Positions 16,478 to 24,613 of a stretch of DNA of 64,000 nt are shown piece by piece; the first letter of the stretch is position 1; the number at the start of each line of letters is the position of its first letter. Both the position numbers and the translations under genes were made by a program. The notes beneath the pieces were generated by a model, which did no database searches, was not told where the DNA came from, and saw nothing but the letters and a program-made list of their open reading frames with translations. Source of the DNA: Streptomyces sp. CNH099 (GTDB lineage Bacteria; Actinomycetota; Actinomycetes; Streptomycetales; Streptomycetaceae); NCBI GenBank assembly GCA_000514715.1, contig AZWL01000007.1:62001-126000 (forward strand). Direction: 5' to 3'.

Positions 16478-19137
16478 GCGGAGGCTCCTTCCAGCGCCCC
16501 GCGCACCGGGATGGCGGGGCCTGACAGCAGGGTGAGATCGGGTTTGACCTGGTCGCGCTCGGGGACGAACTGCACGCTGGGGTCGGGCACGCCCGGCGCG
16601 TTGACGAACGACACGAAGCGCGCCAGCCGCTCCGGGTCGGCCAGGGTGGCGGCCCACTCGTCGCGGTAGTGCGCGACGTGCGCGGCCATCAGCTCCTCCA
16701 GCTCGGCGCCGATGCCGAGCGAGTCGGCCACGACGACGTCCCGCAGGTGGTCGAGCCCGCCCTCCAGCCGCTCCAGCCACACCGAGGTGCGCTCCAGCCG
16801 GTCGGCGGTGCGGATGTAGAACATCAGGAACCGGTCGATGAGCCGGATCAGCTCCTCGTCGGAGAGGTCCTGGGCGAGCAGGTCGGCGTGGCGCGGGGTG
16901 GCGCCGCCGTTGCCGCAGACGTACAGGTTCCAGCCGTTCGCGGTGGCGATGACGCCGAAGTCCTTGCTCTGCGCCTCGGCGCACTCGCGGGAGCAGCCGG
17001 AGACGGCGGCCTTCAGCTTGTGCGGGGAGCGCAGCCCGCGGTAGCGCAGCTCCAGGTCGATGGCCATGCGGACGCTGTCCTGCACGCCGTAGCGGCACCA
17101 GGTGGACCCGACGCAGGACTTCACGGTGCGCAGCGCCTTGCCGTACGCGTGCCCGGACTCGAACCCGGCGTCGACCAGGCGGGCCCAGATCGCGGGGAGC
17201 TGGTCGACGCGGGCGCCGAAGAGGTCGATGCGCTGGCCGCCGGTGATCTTCGTGTAGAGCCCGAACTCGCGCGCCACCTCGCCGAGCACGATCAGCTTCT
17301 CGGGGGTGATCTCGCCGCCGGGCACGCGCGGGACGACGGAGTACGAGCCGTTGCGCTGGAGGTTGGCGAGGAAGTGGTCGTTGGTGTCCTGCAGCGCGCC
17401 CTGTTCGCCGTCGAGTACGTAGCCGTCGGCGCCGATGACCGGCGCGAGGGAGGCGAGGATCGAGGCCACGGCCGGCTTGCACACCTCGCAGCCGTCGCCG
17501 CTGCGGGCCTCCTCGCGGCCGTGCTCGTCGAGGAGGCGGACGTAGGAGCTGATGCGCTTGACGCGGACGATCTCGTACAGCTCGGTCCGGGTGTGGGCGA
17601 AGCAGCCGCACAGGCCCTTGTCGACGGCCACGCCGCGCGCCTCCAGCTCGTCGTTGACGAGGGCGGCGAGCACCTTCTCGCAGGAGCCGCAGCCGGAGCC
17701 GGCGCGGGTGCACTTCCCGACCTCGCGGACGGTGGTGCAGTCGTGGTCGGCGACGGCGCCGCGGATCGCGGCCTTGGTGACGTTGTGGCAGTTGCAGACG
17801 ACCGCGTCGTCCGGGAGCGCGGACGGCCCGAGGGCGGCGGGGGCGCCGGCGCCCGGGGGCAGCACCAGCTGCTCGGGCGGGACGGGCGGCACGCTGCCGG
17901 TGAGCGGGCGCAGCATGCCGTACGCGTCGGTGTCGCCGACGAGGACGCCGCCGAGGAGGGTGCCGTCGCGGTCGACGACGAGCTTCTTGTACAGGCCGGC
18001 ACGGGAGTCGGAGTAGACGACGTCGAGGCAGCCGTCGGCGGCGCCGAGGGCGTCGCCGAAGGAGGCGACGCCGACGCCGAGGAGCTTGAGCTTGGTGGAG
18101 GTGTCGGCGCCGGTGAAGGTCCGGTCCGCCGCGGCTTCGGCCCCGGTGTTGGTGTCGGTTTCGGCGTCGGCTTCGGCCGCCGCCGGCTCGGCCGCGATCG
18201 TGGCGGCGGCGGTCTCCGCCATCTCGTACCCGGGCGCCACAAGACCGTACACCCGGCCGTCGGCGGCCTGCGCGCACTCCCCGATCGCGAAGACCGCGGG
18301 GTCGGAGGTCCGGCACCGCTCGTCCACGGTGACGCCGCCGCGCTCGCCGACGGCCAGGCCCGCCTCGCGGGCGAGCTGGTCGCGGGGGCGTACCCCGGCG
18401 GAGAAGACGACGAGGTCCGCGTCGACGGCCGAGCCGTCGGACAGCTCCATCGCCGTGACCGCGCCCGCCGCGTCGGTGCGGATCTCCTTCCCCGCGACGC
18501 CGGTGTGCACGTCGAGCCCCATGTCGCCGATGGTGCGGCGCAGCGCGGCGCCGCCGCCCTCGTCGACCTGGACGGGCATGAGCCGGGGCGCGAACTCCAC
18601 GATGTGCGTCCGCAGCCCCAGCCCCTGCAGCGCACCCGCCGCCTCCAGCCCGAGCAGCCCGCCGCCGACGACGACGCCGGCGGCCGCGCCCTGCGCGTAC
18701 GCCTCGATGGCCAGCAGGTCGTCGACGGTGCGGTACACGAAGCAGCCGCGGGCGTCCTTGCCGGGGACCGGCGGGACGAAGGGGTACGAGCCGGTCGCCA
18801 GCACCAGCACGTCGTAGCCGACGGTGCGGCCGGCGGCGGAGGTGACGGTGCGCGCCTCGCGGTCGACGGCGACGGCGGGGTCGCCGACGTGCAGCTCGAT
18901 GCCGTGCCCGGCCATGAAGTCGTCGGGGGTGACGGACAGCTCGTCGGGGCTGGTGCCGGAGAAGTAGGAGGTGAGGTGCATGCGGTCGTAGGCGGGGCGG
19001 GGCTCCTCGCAGAAGACGACGACGCGGTCGCTGTCGGTGACGCCGTGCTCGGCGAGCGCTTCGAGGAAGCGCTGCCCGACCATGCCGTGACCGACGAGCA
19101 CGATGGTGCGGGACGGGTGGGTCGTGGTGGTCGCCAT
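16474..19137 (-). CDS. nirB: Nitrite reductase (NADH) large subunit
   Basis: 887 residues. In order: FAD/NAD domains (VLVGHGMVGQRFLEAL at the N-terminus, GVVVGGGLLGLEAAG near residue 150), a BFD-like [2Fe-2S] domain (CNCHNVTKAAI, then C-x2-C further on) near 425-475, and the sirohaem/[4Fe-4S] domain with CVGSTWC and SGCSREC near 670-715. An Ala/Asp/Thr-rich insert at about 310-335 looks like a flexible linker. It starts 2 bp after the upstream FAD protein. It takes electrons from NADH and reduces nitrite in six steps, depending on sirohaem. Confidence 0.96.
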   Translation of the reverse strand: MATTTTHPSRTIVLVGHGMVGQRFLEALAEHGVTDSDRVVVFCEEPRPAYDRMHLTSYFSGTSPDELSVTPDDFMAGHGIELHVGDPAVAVDREARTVTSAAGRTVGYDVLVLATGSYPFVPPVPGKDARGCFVYRTVDDLLAIEAYAQGAAAGVVVGGGLLGLEAAGALQGLGLRTHIVEFAPRLMPVQVDEGGGAALRRTIGDMGLDVHTGVAGKEIRTDAAGAVTAMELSDGSAVDADLVVFSAGVRPRDQLAREAGLAVGERGGVTVDERCRTSDPAVFAIGECAQAADGRVYGLVAPGYEMAETAAATIAAEPAAAEADAETDTNTGAEAAADRTFTGADTSTKLKLLGVGVASFGDALGAADGCLDVVYSDSRAGLYKKLVVDRDGTLLGGVLVGDTDAYGMLRPLTGSVPPVPPEQLVLPPGAGAPAALGPSALPDDAVVCNCHNVTKAAIRGAVADHDCTTVREVGKCTRAGSGCGSCEKVLAALVNDELEARGVAVDKGLCGCFAHTRTELYEIVRVKRISSYVRLLDEHGREEARSGDGCEVCKPAVASILASLAPVIGADGYVLDGEQGALQDTNDHFLANLQRNGSYSVVPRVPGGEITPEKLIVLGEVAREFGLYTKITGGQRIDLFGARVDQLPAIWARLVDAGFESGHAYGKALRTVKSCVGSTWCRYGVQDSVRMAIDLELRYRGLRSPHKLKAAVSGCSRECAEAQSKDFGVIATANGWNLYVCGNGGATPRHADLLAQDLSDEELIRLIDRFLMFYIRTADRLERTSVWLERLEGGLDHLRDVVVADSLGIGAELEELMAAHVAHYRDEWAATLADPERLARFVSFVNAPGVPDPSVQFVPERDQVKPDLTLLSGPAIPVRGALEGASA

Positions 19138-19139
19138 CG

Positions 19140-20465
19140 TCAGGAGCCTCCGAGGTGGTCGGTGAGCAGGTGGTGCAGCGGGGCGTCGGCGGGCAGCGGC
19201 TCGTCGCCCTCCCACGCGCGGGCGAGGGAGCCGACCGCGCCGAGGTCGCCGAGGAGGATGCCGCCGACGAGGCGGTCGGCGCGGACGACGACCTTGCGGT
19301 AGACGCGGCGGGTGGCGTCGGCGAGGTGCACGACGTCGTCGCCGGGGGCCGGCTCGGTCTCGCCGAAGGCGGCGAGGTCGAGGGAGCCGTCGGCGGCGGG
19401 GAGGGTGAGGCGGGTCAGCGCGCGGGTGCCGGCGTAGCGGTGCGTACGGCCGGACCCGTCGCCGCCGGTGAGGACCCGGGCGAGGAGGTCGGCCTGTTCG
19501 AGCGCGGGGGTGGCCAGGCCGTAGAGGACCCCGGCGTGCTCGGCGCAGTCGCCGATGGCGTGGACGGCGGGGTCGGAGGTGCGGAGTTCGTCGTCCACGA
19601 CGACGCCCTTGGCGACGTCGAGCCCGGCGGCCCGGGCGAGCCCGACGCGCGGCCGGACGCCGCAGGCGAGGACGACGAGCCGGGCGTCGAGGACGTAGCC
19701 GTCGGCGAGTTCGACGCCGGTGGCGGTCCGCCCCCCGCCCCCGGACGGCGCCGGGCCCGTCCGCACCCCCCGCACCCGGCACTCGGTGTGCACCTCCACC
19801 CCCAGTTCCTCCAGGTGCGCCCGCAGCAGCCGCGCCGCGGCCGGGTCGAGCTGCCGCTCCATCAGCCGCTCCCCCTGCTGCGCCAGCACCACCCGCGCCC
19901 CGCGGCGCGCCAGCGCCCGCGCCGCCGAGACGCCGAGCAGCCCGCCGCCGACGACGACGGCCGCCGCGCCGGGCGTCGTGGCCCCGGCGAGGGCGAGGCA
20001 GTCGTCCATGGTGCGGAAGGCGTGCACCCCGGCGGGCAGCGCGGAGTCCGCACCGCCGGTGTCGTCGAACAGCCCGCGCAGCGGGGGCAGCACCGGCCCC
20101 GCGCCGGTGGCCAGCACCAGCACGTCGTACGGCACGGCCCGCCCGTCGTCGCACTGCACCAGCCGCGCCGCGCGGTCGAGGCGCACCGCGCGCACGCCGC
20201 GCAGGGTGCGGACGGCCGGGGCCGCCGGGAGGTCGGGGAGGCGGATCACGCCCGGTTCGTAGCGCCCGGCGAGGACCTCGGCGAGCAGCACCCGGTTGTA
20301 CGCGGCGTGCGGCTCCTCCCCGACGAGCGTCACCCGCGCCCCGGCGGGCGCGAGCTGCCGCGCGAGCCGCGTACCGGCCATGCCGCCGCCGACGACCACG
20401 ACGCGCCGCCCCTCGACGGCGGCGGCAGCGGCCGGAGCTGCGGGTACGGAGACGGTGGCGCTCAT
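19140..20465 (-). CDS. NirB-like FAD/NAD(P)-dependent oxidoreductase, first gene of the nitrite operon
   Basis: About 441 residues, resembling the N-terminal flavin half of NirB but lacking the iron-sulfur and sirohaem domains. GGGMAGTRLARQL (FAD) is near residue 20, GGGLLGVSAARAL (NAD) near 163, and AVHAIGDCAEH is the C-terminal FAD contact. The ATG at 20465 has AGGGTGG 5 bases upstream; a GTG three codons earlier is possible. With nirB only 2 bp downstream it probably feeds electrons to nitrite or nitrate reductase, which also lacks an obvious flavin partner in this window. Confidence 0.88.
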   Translation of the reverse strand: MSATVSVPAAPAAAAAVEGRRVVVVGGGMAGTRLARQLAPAGARVTLVGEEPHAAYNRVLLAEVLAGRYEPGVIRLPDLPAAPAVRTLRGVRAVRLDRAARLVQCDDGRAVPYDVLVLATGAGPVLPPLRGLFDDTGGADSALPAGVHAFRTMDDCLALAGATTPGAAAVVVGGGLLGVSAARALARRGARVVLAQQGERLMERQLDPAAARLLRAHLEELGVEVHTECRVRGVRTGPAPSGGGGRTATGVELADGYVLDARLVVLACGVRPRVGLARAAGLDVAKGVVVDDELRTSDPAVHAIGDCAEHAGVLYGLATPALEQADLLARVLTGGDGSGRTHRYAGTRALTRLTLPAADGSLDLAAFGETEPAPGDDVVHLADATRRVYRKVVVRADRLVGGILLGDLGAVGSLARAWEGDEPLPADAPLHHLLTDHLGGS

Positions 20466-20648
20466 GGCATCCACCCTGCGCCGCAGCCGTTACCCCGCCG
20501 CATCCCCCCTGTTTCCTGCACGCAACACTGCCCTCAGCGGCGCCGGCCCGACGCTGTGAGCGACGGCGGGCGGCACGGGACCGCACGACGGCTGCGCGCC
20601 TGGCGGCGGCGGCCCGGCGCCGAGGGCGGCCGGCGGCCGGTCCGGCGG

Positions 20649-20996
20649 TCAGCCGGCCCGGACGACCTTGCCGGGGCCGGTGCGGTCGGATACCCCCCAG
20701 TCGTCCGCGACCGCGGAGACGAGCAGCAGTCCGCGGCCCCGGTCGTCGGTGTCCGCGGGCGTGCACACGTGCGGGGTGGCGGTGCCGGCGTCGTGGACCT
20801 CGATACGTACGGCTGTGTCCGTGCGGATGATCCGGACGAGGAAGCGACGGCCAGCAGGGGTGTGGTGCAGGGCGTTCGTGACCAGTTCGGAGACGCACAC
20901 GCGGATGTCGTCGGCCTGCTCCGGAGCGCATCCGTCGAGGTGGCCGGCCACGAACCTGCGGGCGCGACCGACGGCCGCGGCGCTGCGGGGGAACAT
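20649..20996 (-). CDS. ATP-binding protein, anti-sigma-factor-kinase-like (HATPase_c)
   Basis: 115 residues. GHKL-fold motifs are visible: VCVSELVTNALHHTP (N box), VEVHDAG-like EVHDAG (G1) and DDRGRGLLLVSAVADDWG (G2). Streptomyces encode dozens of such RsbW/SpoIIAB-like proteins, usually beside XRE regulators. An in-frame TGA lies just upstream, so ATG 20996 is the only sensible ATG start even though no clear ribosome site precedes it. No XRE partner is adjacent here, which is unusual. Binding partner unknown. Confidence 0.85.
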   Translation of the reverse strand: MFPRSAAAVGRARRFVAGHLDGCAPEQADDIRVCVSELVTNALHHTPAGRRFLVRIIRTDTAVRIEVHDAGTATPHVCTPADTDDRGRGLLLVSAVADDWGVSDRTGPGKVVRAG

Positions 20997-21167
20997 GCGC
21001 GAGCTGTTCCCGCGGAGTCACCCCTTGCGGTGGTAGGCGCGGGGTCGGGTCCGCTGTGGCAGCACGGGATCGCGGCGAAGGTGACCACACGTAGTAACTC
21101 TGGTTGAGGCGACAGGCGTTCGTACACCATGCGTCGACCCTCCCTCACTCACAGCGTCGCAGTTCAG

Positions 21168-21187
21168 AGGCGCCGTCGGCGGCGCCT
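21168..21187. repeat. Perfect stem-loop upstream of small ORFs
   Basis: AGGCGCCG-TCGG-CGGCGCCT forms an 8-bp stem with a 4-base loop, ending 9 bases before the likely start of the 62-aa protein. It could act as an attenuator, a terminator or a binding site. Confidence 0.6.
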
Positions 21188-21196
21188 GAACGTCCG

Positions 21197-21385
21197 TTGC
21201 TGACCCTGCGCGTGTCCCGCGACAGCGGGCGCACCTGGGGGCGCGAGAAGAGCTACTACGCCCGCGACTGCCTGCCTCCCCTGCTCAACCCCGCCGCGTG
21301 GGGCGGCCCGGGCGACGAGGACGACAACACCGACATCGAAGACGGCGACGGCGGAGGCGGCAACCCCTCCCCCGGCCACCGCTGA
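21197..21385 (+). CDS. Small conserved Streptomyces protein of unknown function
   Basis: About 62 residues. It begins LLTLRVSRDSGRTWG, a pattern I recall at the N-terminus of many small Streptomyces proteins next to regulator/HATPase genes. The C-terminus is Asp/Gly-rich (DEDDNTDIEDGDGGGG). The TTG at 21197 is chosen because the conserved part starts there. The frame stays open to 21104, and no strong ribosome site decides the start. There are no cysteine or membrane motifs. Confidence 0.5.
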   Translation: MLTLRVSRDSGRTWGREKSYYARDCLPPLLNPAAWGGPGDEDDNTDIEDGDGGGGNPSPGHR

Positions 21386-21458
21386 GATACCCCGAAACGC
21401 CGACCCTCGCGGCTTCGGAGCCGCGGGGACCGGCCCGGACCGGCAGGAACAGGGCGCG

Positions 21459-21635
21459 ATGGGCCACGAGCAGACCGGCGCCGACCGGGTCACCGTCTTC
21501 CCGCTCACCCACCACCGGCCCGACCGCCGCATCACACTGGCCCAGCAGATGTACGGCCACGACGTACTGCACACCGGCACCCTCACCCTCGACGACCGCG
21601 ACCTGATGAAGCGGGCCCTCCAGCCCGTCCGCTGA
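21459..21635 (+). CDS. Small hypothetical protein (58 aa)
   Basis: ATG at 21459 after CAGGAACAGGGCGCG. It encodes 58 residues with a basic middle (THHRPDRRITLAQQMYGHDVLHTGTLTLDDRDLMKRAL). I do not recognise the family, but the frame ends cleanly and composition is protein-like rather than a shadow. It follows the 62-aa gene by 73 bp on the same strand, and the left copy of the direct repeat begins 28 bp past its stop. Confidence 0.5.
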   Translation: MGHEQTGADRVTVFPLTHHRPDRRITLAQQMYGHDVLHTGTLTLDDRDLMKRALQPVR

Positions 21636-21663
21636 AGCACACCGACAGCACAGCGAAGGCCCC

Positions 21664-21697
21664 CCGGCGCCGCCGCCCCCGCGCGGCCGGAGCAGCG
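21664..21697 (+). repeat. Left copy of a 34/35-bp direct repeat flanking the sulfur cassette
   Basis: The copy starts CCGGCGCCGCCGCCCC and ends GCGCGGCCGGAGCAGCG. It matches 24486-24520 at every base apart from one inserted A in the right copy. The five bases before the core also match at four positions. The copies lie about 2.8 kb apart in the same orientation. Confidence 0.8.
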
Positions 21698-21809
21698 CCC
21701 TCAGCCGAGGCGATCGCCGAGGTCACCAGCCTGCTCGCACCGGACGACAGGCGGCGCTGAACTTTCAGCCAGGAGGCGTGCCGGGCTCGCAGTCTCCTCA
21801 CTACACTCT

Positions 21810-21825
21810 TCCATGGATCTATGGA
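21810..21825 (+). promoter_or_regulatory. Inverted repeat over the ribosome-binding site of the ArsR-type gene
   Basis: TCCAT-GGATCT-ATGGA has perfect 5-bp arms. Its right arm includes the start of the GGAGG ribosome site. ArsR/SmtB regulators usually repress their own operon from such short dyads, so this is a candidate operator. Confidence 0.5.
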
Positions 21826-21831
21826 GGAATG

Positions 21832-22512
21832 ATGAGGGAGACCGAGGACGGCGCCAAAGCCGCGCTGTACGAGGCGTTCGCTGCGACCGGGAAGGCGCTG
21901 GGAAGCGGGAAGCGGCTGGAGCTGCTGGACCTGCTCGCGCAGGGGGAGCGCAGTGTGGAGGACCTGGCGCGGACGGCGGGGCTGAACGTGACTACCGCGT
22001 CCGCGCATCTGCAGACGCTCAAGCAGGCCGGTCTGGTGGCCACGCGCCGTGCGGGCGTGAAGGTGTTCTACCGGTTGGTGAGCGACGACGTGGCACGGCT
22101 GTTCGTGCTGCTGCGACAGGTGGCGCAGGCCCACCAGCCCGCGGTGGGGCCCGCTCGCGTCGCATTCCTCGGACCAAACGAGGGGCGCGAGTTCAGCGTG
22201 GCGGAGCTGCGGGCTTCGTTGCGGGCCGGGACGGCGGTGCTGCTGGACGTGCGGCCGGTGGAGGAGTACCGGGCGGGTCACATCCCCGGCGCGCTGTCCA
22301 TCCCCGTCGGGGAACTGGCGGACCGGATCGGTGAGCTGCCGGAAGGGCCGGAGGTCGTTGTGTACTGCCGCGGTGAGTACTGTGCGCTCGCCTACGACGC
22401 GGTGCGGCTGCTGGCCGGGCAGGGCCGGCATGCGGTGCGGCTGACCGACGGGATGCTGGAGTGGCGGCTGGCCGGGCTGCCGGTGACGGCCGGAGCGGAG
22501 GCGGGGGCATGA
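21832..22512 (+). CDS. ArsR/SmtB-type winged-helix regulator fused to a rhodanese domain
   Basis: 226 residues from ATG 21832 (an ATG directly before it at 21829 is also possible; GGAGG sits 4 bases from the former). Residues about 10-90 form an ArsR DNA-binding domain with recognition region LNVTTASAHLQTLKQAGLV. Residues about 120-220 form a rhodanese domain with LLDVRPVEEYRAGHIPGA and active-site loop YCRGEYC, whose first cysteine would carry a persulfide. No ArsR cysteine metal site is evident, so the rhodanese may be the sensor of sulfane sulfur or a related chalcogen. Its stop overlaps the desulfurase start. Confidence 0.9.
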   Translation: MRETEDGAKAALYEAFAATGKALGSGKRLELLDLLAQGERSVEDLARTAGLNVTTASAHLQTLKQAGLVATRRAGVKVFYRLVSDDVARLFVLLRQVAQAHQPAVGPARVAFLGPNEGREFSVAELRASLRAGTAVLLDVRPVEEYRAGHIPGALSIPVGELADRIGELPEGPEVVVYCRGEYCALAYDAVRLLAGQGRHAVRLTDGMLEWRLAGLPVTAGAEAGA

Positions 22513-23750
22513 GTACGCCTGCGGTGCCGAAAGGGCTGGAAGACGGCCCGATGTTCCTGGATTACAACGCCACCACCCCCGTCGACCCACGGGTGACGGA
22601 CGCGATGCTGCCCTACCTCTCCCGCTGGTTCGGCAACCCCTCCAGCGGCCACGGCCACGCCGGGGAACCGCGCCGTGCGCTGGCCGAGGCACGGGAGCAG
22701 GTCGCGGCTCTGATCGGCGCGGCCCCGGGCGAGATCGTGTTCACCGGTTCGGGCTCCGAGGCCGACCAGCTTGCGGTCCGCGGCGCGGTCCTCGCCGGCG
22801 GTCGGCGGCGCCCGCACGTGATCACGCAGGTCACTGAGCACCCCGCCGTGCTGGAGACGTGCCGGGCTCTGGAGCGGCTGCACGGGGTGCGGGTGACGTA
22901 CCTACCGGTCGACGCGGACGGACTGGTCACCCCGGCGGTGCTGGCCGACGCGCTGGCCGAGGACACGGTGCTGGTGTCGGTGATGGCCGCCAACAACGAG
23001 ACCGGTGCTCTGCAACCCGTCGGGGAACTGGCCGCTCTCGCCCGCCGGCACGGTGCGCTCTTCCACTGCGATGCGGCCCAGGCGGCCGGGAAGATCCCCC
23101 TGGACGTCGGCACGCTCGGCGTGGACCTGCTGACCGTGGTGGGCCACAAGATGTACGCGCCCAAAGGCGCCGCCGCGCTGTACGTGCGCGACGGGGTGGA
23201 ACTGGAGCCGGTCGTCTACGGCGGTGGACAGGAACGCGGCCTGCGGGCGGGCACCGAGAGCGTGGCGATGGCTGTCGCGCTGGGCACGGCCGCGCGACTG
23301 GCCACCGACACACTGGCACGCGGAGAGGACAGTCGTCTGGCCGGGCTGCGCGACGACCTGCACGACCGCCTGGCGCACGGGCTGCCCGGCCGGGTACGGC
23401 TGAACGGGCCGGCCGAAGGGAGCGCGCGGTTGCCGAACACCCTCAACGTCAGCATCGAGGGGGCCCGCGGGCACGAGTTGCTCGCGGCCCTGCCGCAGCT
23501 GGCCGCCTCGACCGGCTCCGCCTGCCACAGCGGCCGGCACACGCCCTCCCCGGTCCTGACCGCCACGGGCCTCGGCCCGCAGCGGGCTCTGGGGGCGTTG
23601 CGCCTGTCCCTGGGCCGCTGGAGCACGGCCGGGGACACACAGACCGCCGCGGATTTGCTCATCAGAGCCGCCATCGCGCCCAAGCCCCGAGCGCAGGCCC
23701 CGCCCCCGCAGGCCGTGGCACCCGAGACCGGCACGCACAAGGAGGGTTGA
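22509..23750 (+). CDS. NifS/IscS-like cysteine desulfurase
   Basis: 413 residues, ATG overlapping the regulator stop as ATGA. Class V aminotransferase features: FLDYNATTPVDPRV near the N-terminus, HCDAAQAAGKIPLDV (Asp, Gln), the PLP lysine in VVGHKMYAPKGAAAL near residue 215, and the nucleophilic loop cysteine in STGSACHSG near residue 340, the group I pattern. It removes sulfur from cysteine as a persulfide; some relatives use selenocysteine. Its operon partners (rhodanese regulator, TusA remnant) are sulfur carriers, so it likely feeds a dedicated sulfur relay rather than general Fe-S assembly. Confidence 0.92.
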   Translation: MSTPAVPKGLEDGPMFLDYNATTPVDPRVTDAMLPYLSRWFGNPSSGHGHAGEPRRALAEAREQVAALIGAAPGEIVFTGSGSEADQLAVRGAVLAGGRRRPHVITQVTEHPAVLETCRALERLHGVRVTYLPVDADGLVTPAVLADALAEDTVLVSVMAANNETGALQPVGELAALARRHGALFHCDAAQAAGKIPLDVGTLGVDLLTVVGHKMYAPKGAAALYVRDGVELEPVVYGGGQERGLRAGTESVAMAVALGTAARLATDTLARGEDSRLAGLRDDLHDRLAHGLPGRVRLNGPAEGSARLPNTLNVSIEGARGHELLAALPQLAASTGSACHSGRHTPSPVLTATGLGPQRALGALRLSLGRWSTAGDTQTAADLLIRAAIAPKPRAQAPPPQAVAPETGTHKEG

Positions 23751-23755
23751 GCGAT

Positions 23756-24421
23756 ATGGACGGCGCCCCGCAGGACCTGGCAGATGCGCAGCGTCAGCAC
23801 TGGCAGGACACCTATCGCACCCACCCGGGCATGTACGGCCAGGAACCGTCCGCCCCCGCGGCCCACGCCGCCCGCGCGTTCCGGGCAGCCGGAGCCGGCA
23901 ACGTACTGGAGCTTGGGGCCGGGCACGGCCGTGACGCCCTCTTCTTCGCCCGCGAGGGCTTCACCGTGCAGGCCACCGACTTCAGCCCCACCGGACTGGA
24001 GCAGCTGCGCGACGCCGCCCGCCTCCAAGAAGTCGACCACCGGGTGGCCACCGCCGTGCACGATGTGCGCGAGCCACTGCCGTTCCCAGACGCCTCGGTC
24101 GATGCCGTCTTCGCTCACATGCTGCTGTGCATGGCGCTGTCCACGAAGGAGATCCACGCCCTGGTCGGCGAGGTCCGCCGCGTCCTGCGACCGGGCGGGA
24201 CCTTCGTCTACACCGTGCGGCACAGCGGTGACGCCCACTACGGCGCCGGCACCGCGCACGGCGACGACCTCTACGAGCACGGCGGCTTCGCCGTGCATTT
24301 CTTCCCCCGCGCCCTGGTCGACGCCCTCGCCGAGGGCTGGACGCTGAACGAGGTCCACGCCTTCGAAGAGGGCGGGCTTCCCCGCCGCCTCTGGCGCGTC
24401 ACCCAGAGCCTGCCGCGATGA
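23756..24421 (+). CDS. Class I SAM-dependent methyltransferase of the sulfur cassette
   Basis: 221 residues, ATG at 23756 with GGAGGG 9 bases upstream. Motif I is VLELGAGHGRDALFFAREG near residue 50, followed by ATDFSPTGLEQL and LRPGGTFVYTVRH. The shape resembles small thiopurine/tellurite-resistance (TehB-like) methyltransferases. In an operon with a desulfurase and sulfur carriers it may methylate a thiol, selenide or tellurite species, or a sulfur-containing metabolite. That is inference. Its stop overlaps the start of the TusA remnant. Confidence 0.88.
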   Translation: MDGAPQDLADAQRQHWQDTYRTHPGMYGQEPSAPAAHAARAFRAAGAGNVLELGAGHGRDALFFAREGFTVQATDFSPTGLEQLRDAARLQEVDHRVATAVHDVREPLPFPDASVDAVFAHMLLCMALSTKEIHALVGEVRRVLRPGGTFVYTVRHSGDAHYGAGTAHGDDLYEHGGFAVHFFPRALVDALAEGWTLNEVHAFEEGGLPRRLWRVTQSLPR

Positions 24422-24485
24422 CAGTGCCCCCAATCCCGCCCGCGCAGATCACGGTCGACGGCACCGGCCCGCTGTGCGTCGCCCT
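24418..24485 (+). pseudogene. 5' remnant of a TusA-like sulfurtransferase gene
   Basis: The ATG at 24418 overlaps the methyltransferase stop as ATGA, so a gene once started here. The first 23 codons (MTVPPIPPAQITVDGTGPLC and three more) keep the TusA-like pattern D-x-x-G-x-L-C with the sulfur-carrying cysteine at position 20. Exactly at the right copy of the direct repeat the similarity ends, and the frame continues as Arg/Gly/Pro-rich nonsense through the next gene. I read this as truncation at the repeat. TusA proteins are normally about 75-100 residues. Confidence 0.65.
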
Positions 24486-24520
24486 CCGGCGCCGCCGCCC
24501 CACGCGCGGCCGGAGCAGCG
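24486..24520 (+). repeat. Right copy of the direct repeat flanking the sulfur cassette
   Basis: Same sequence as 21664-21697 with one extra A at 24502. It coincides with the point where the TusA-like reading frame breaks off. 93 bases without any gene follow before the TSUP permease. Confidence 0.8.
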
Positions 24521-24613
24521 GCGAACAGCCACGCCGCGGGCAGCGGGGCGAGGACGCAGGCCGGCACCCCGCCGGCCGACCGGCCAGCGACCCCGGGTTA
24601 CGCTCGCCCGATC

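Noticed and set aside
20489..20515. GTTAC and GTTTC upstream of the nitrite operon as GlnR half-sites
   Set aside because: The 22-bp offset does not combine these half-site types in the known a/b order, so I could not support it.
21129..21203. 24-aa Arg-rich ORF before the 62-aa gene as a leader peptide
   Set aside because: No ribosome site, and its Arg tract simply reads the hairpin at 21168-21187 as codons.
21636..21761. Plus-strand frame ending AEAIAEVTSLLAPDDRRR as a gene tail
   Set aside because: It looks protein-like at its end, but no start or upstream body could be found, so I could not place a gene.
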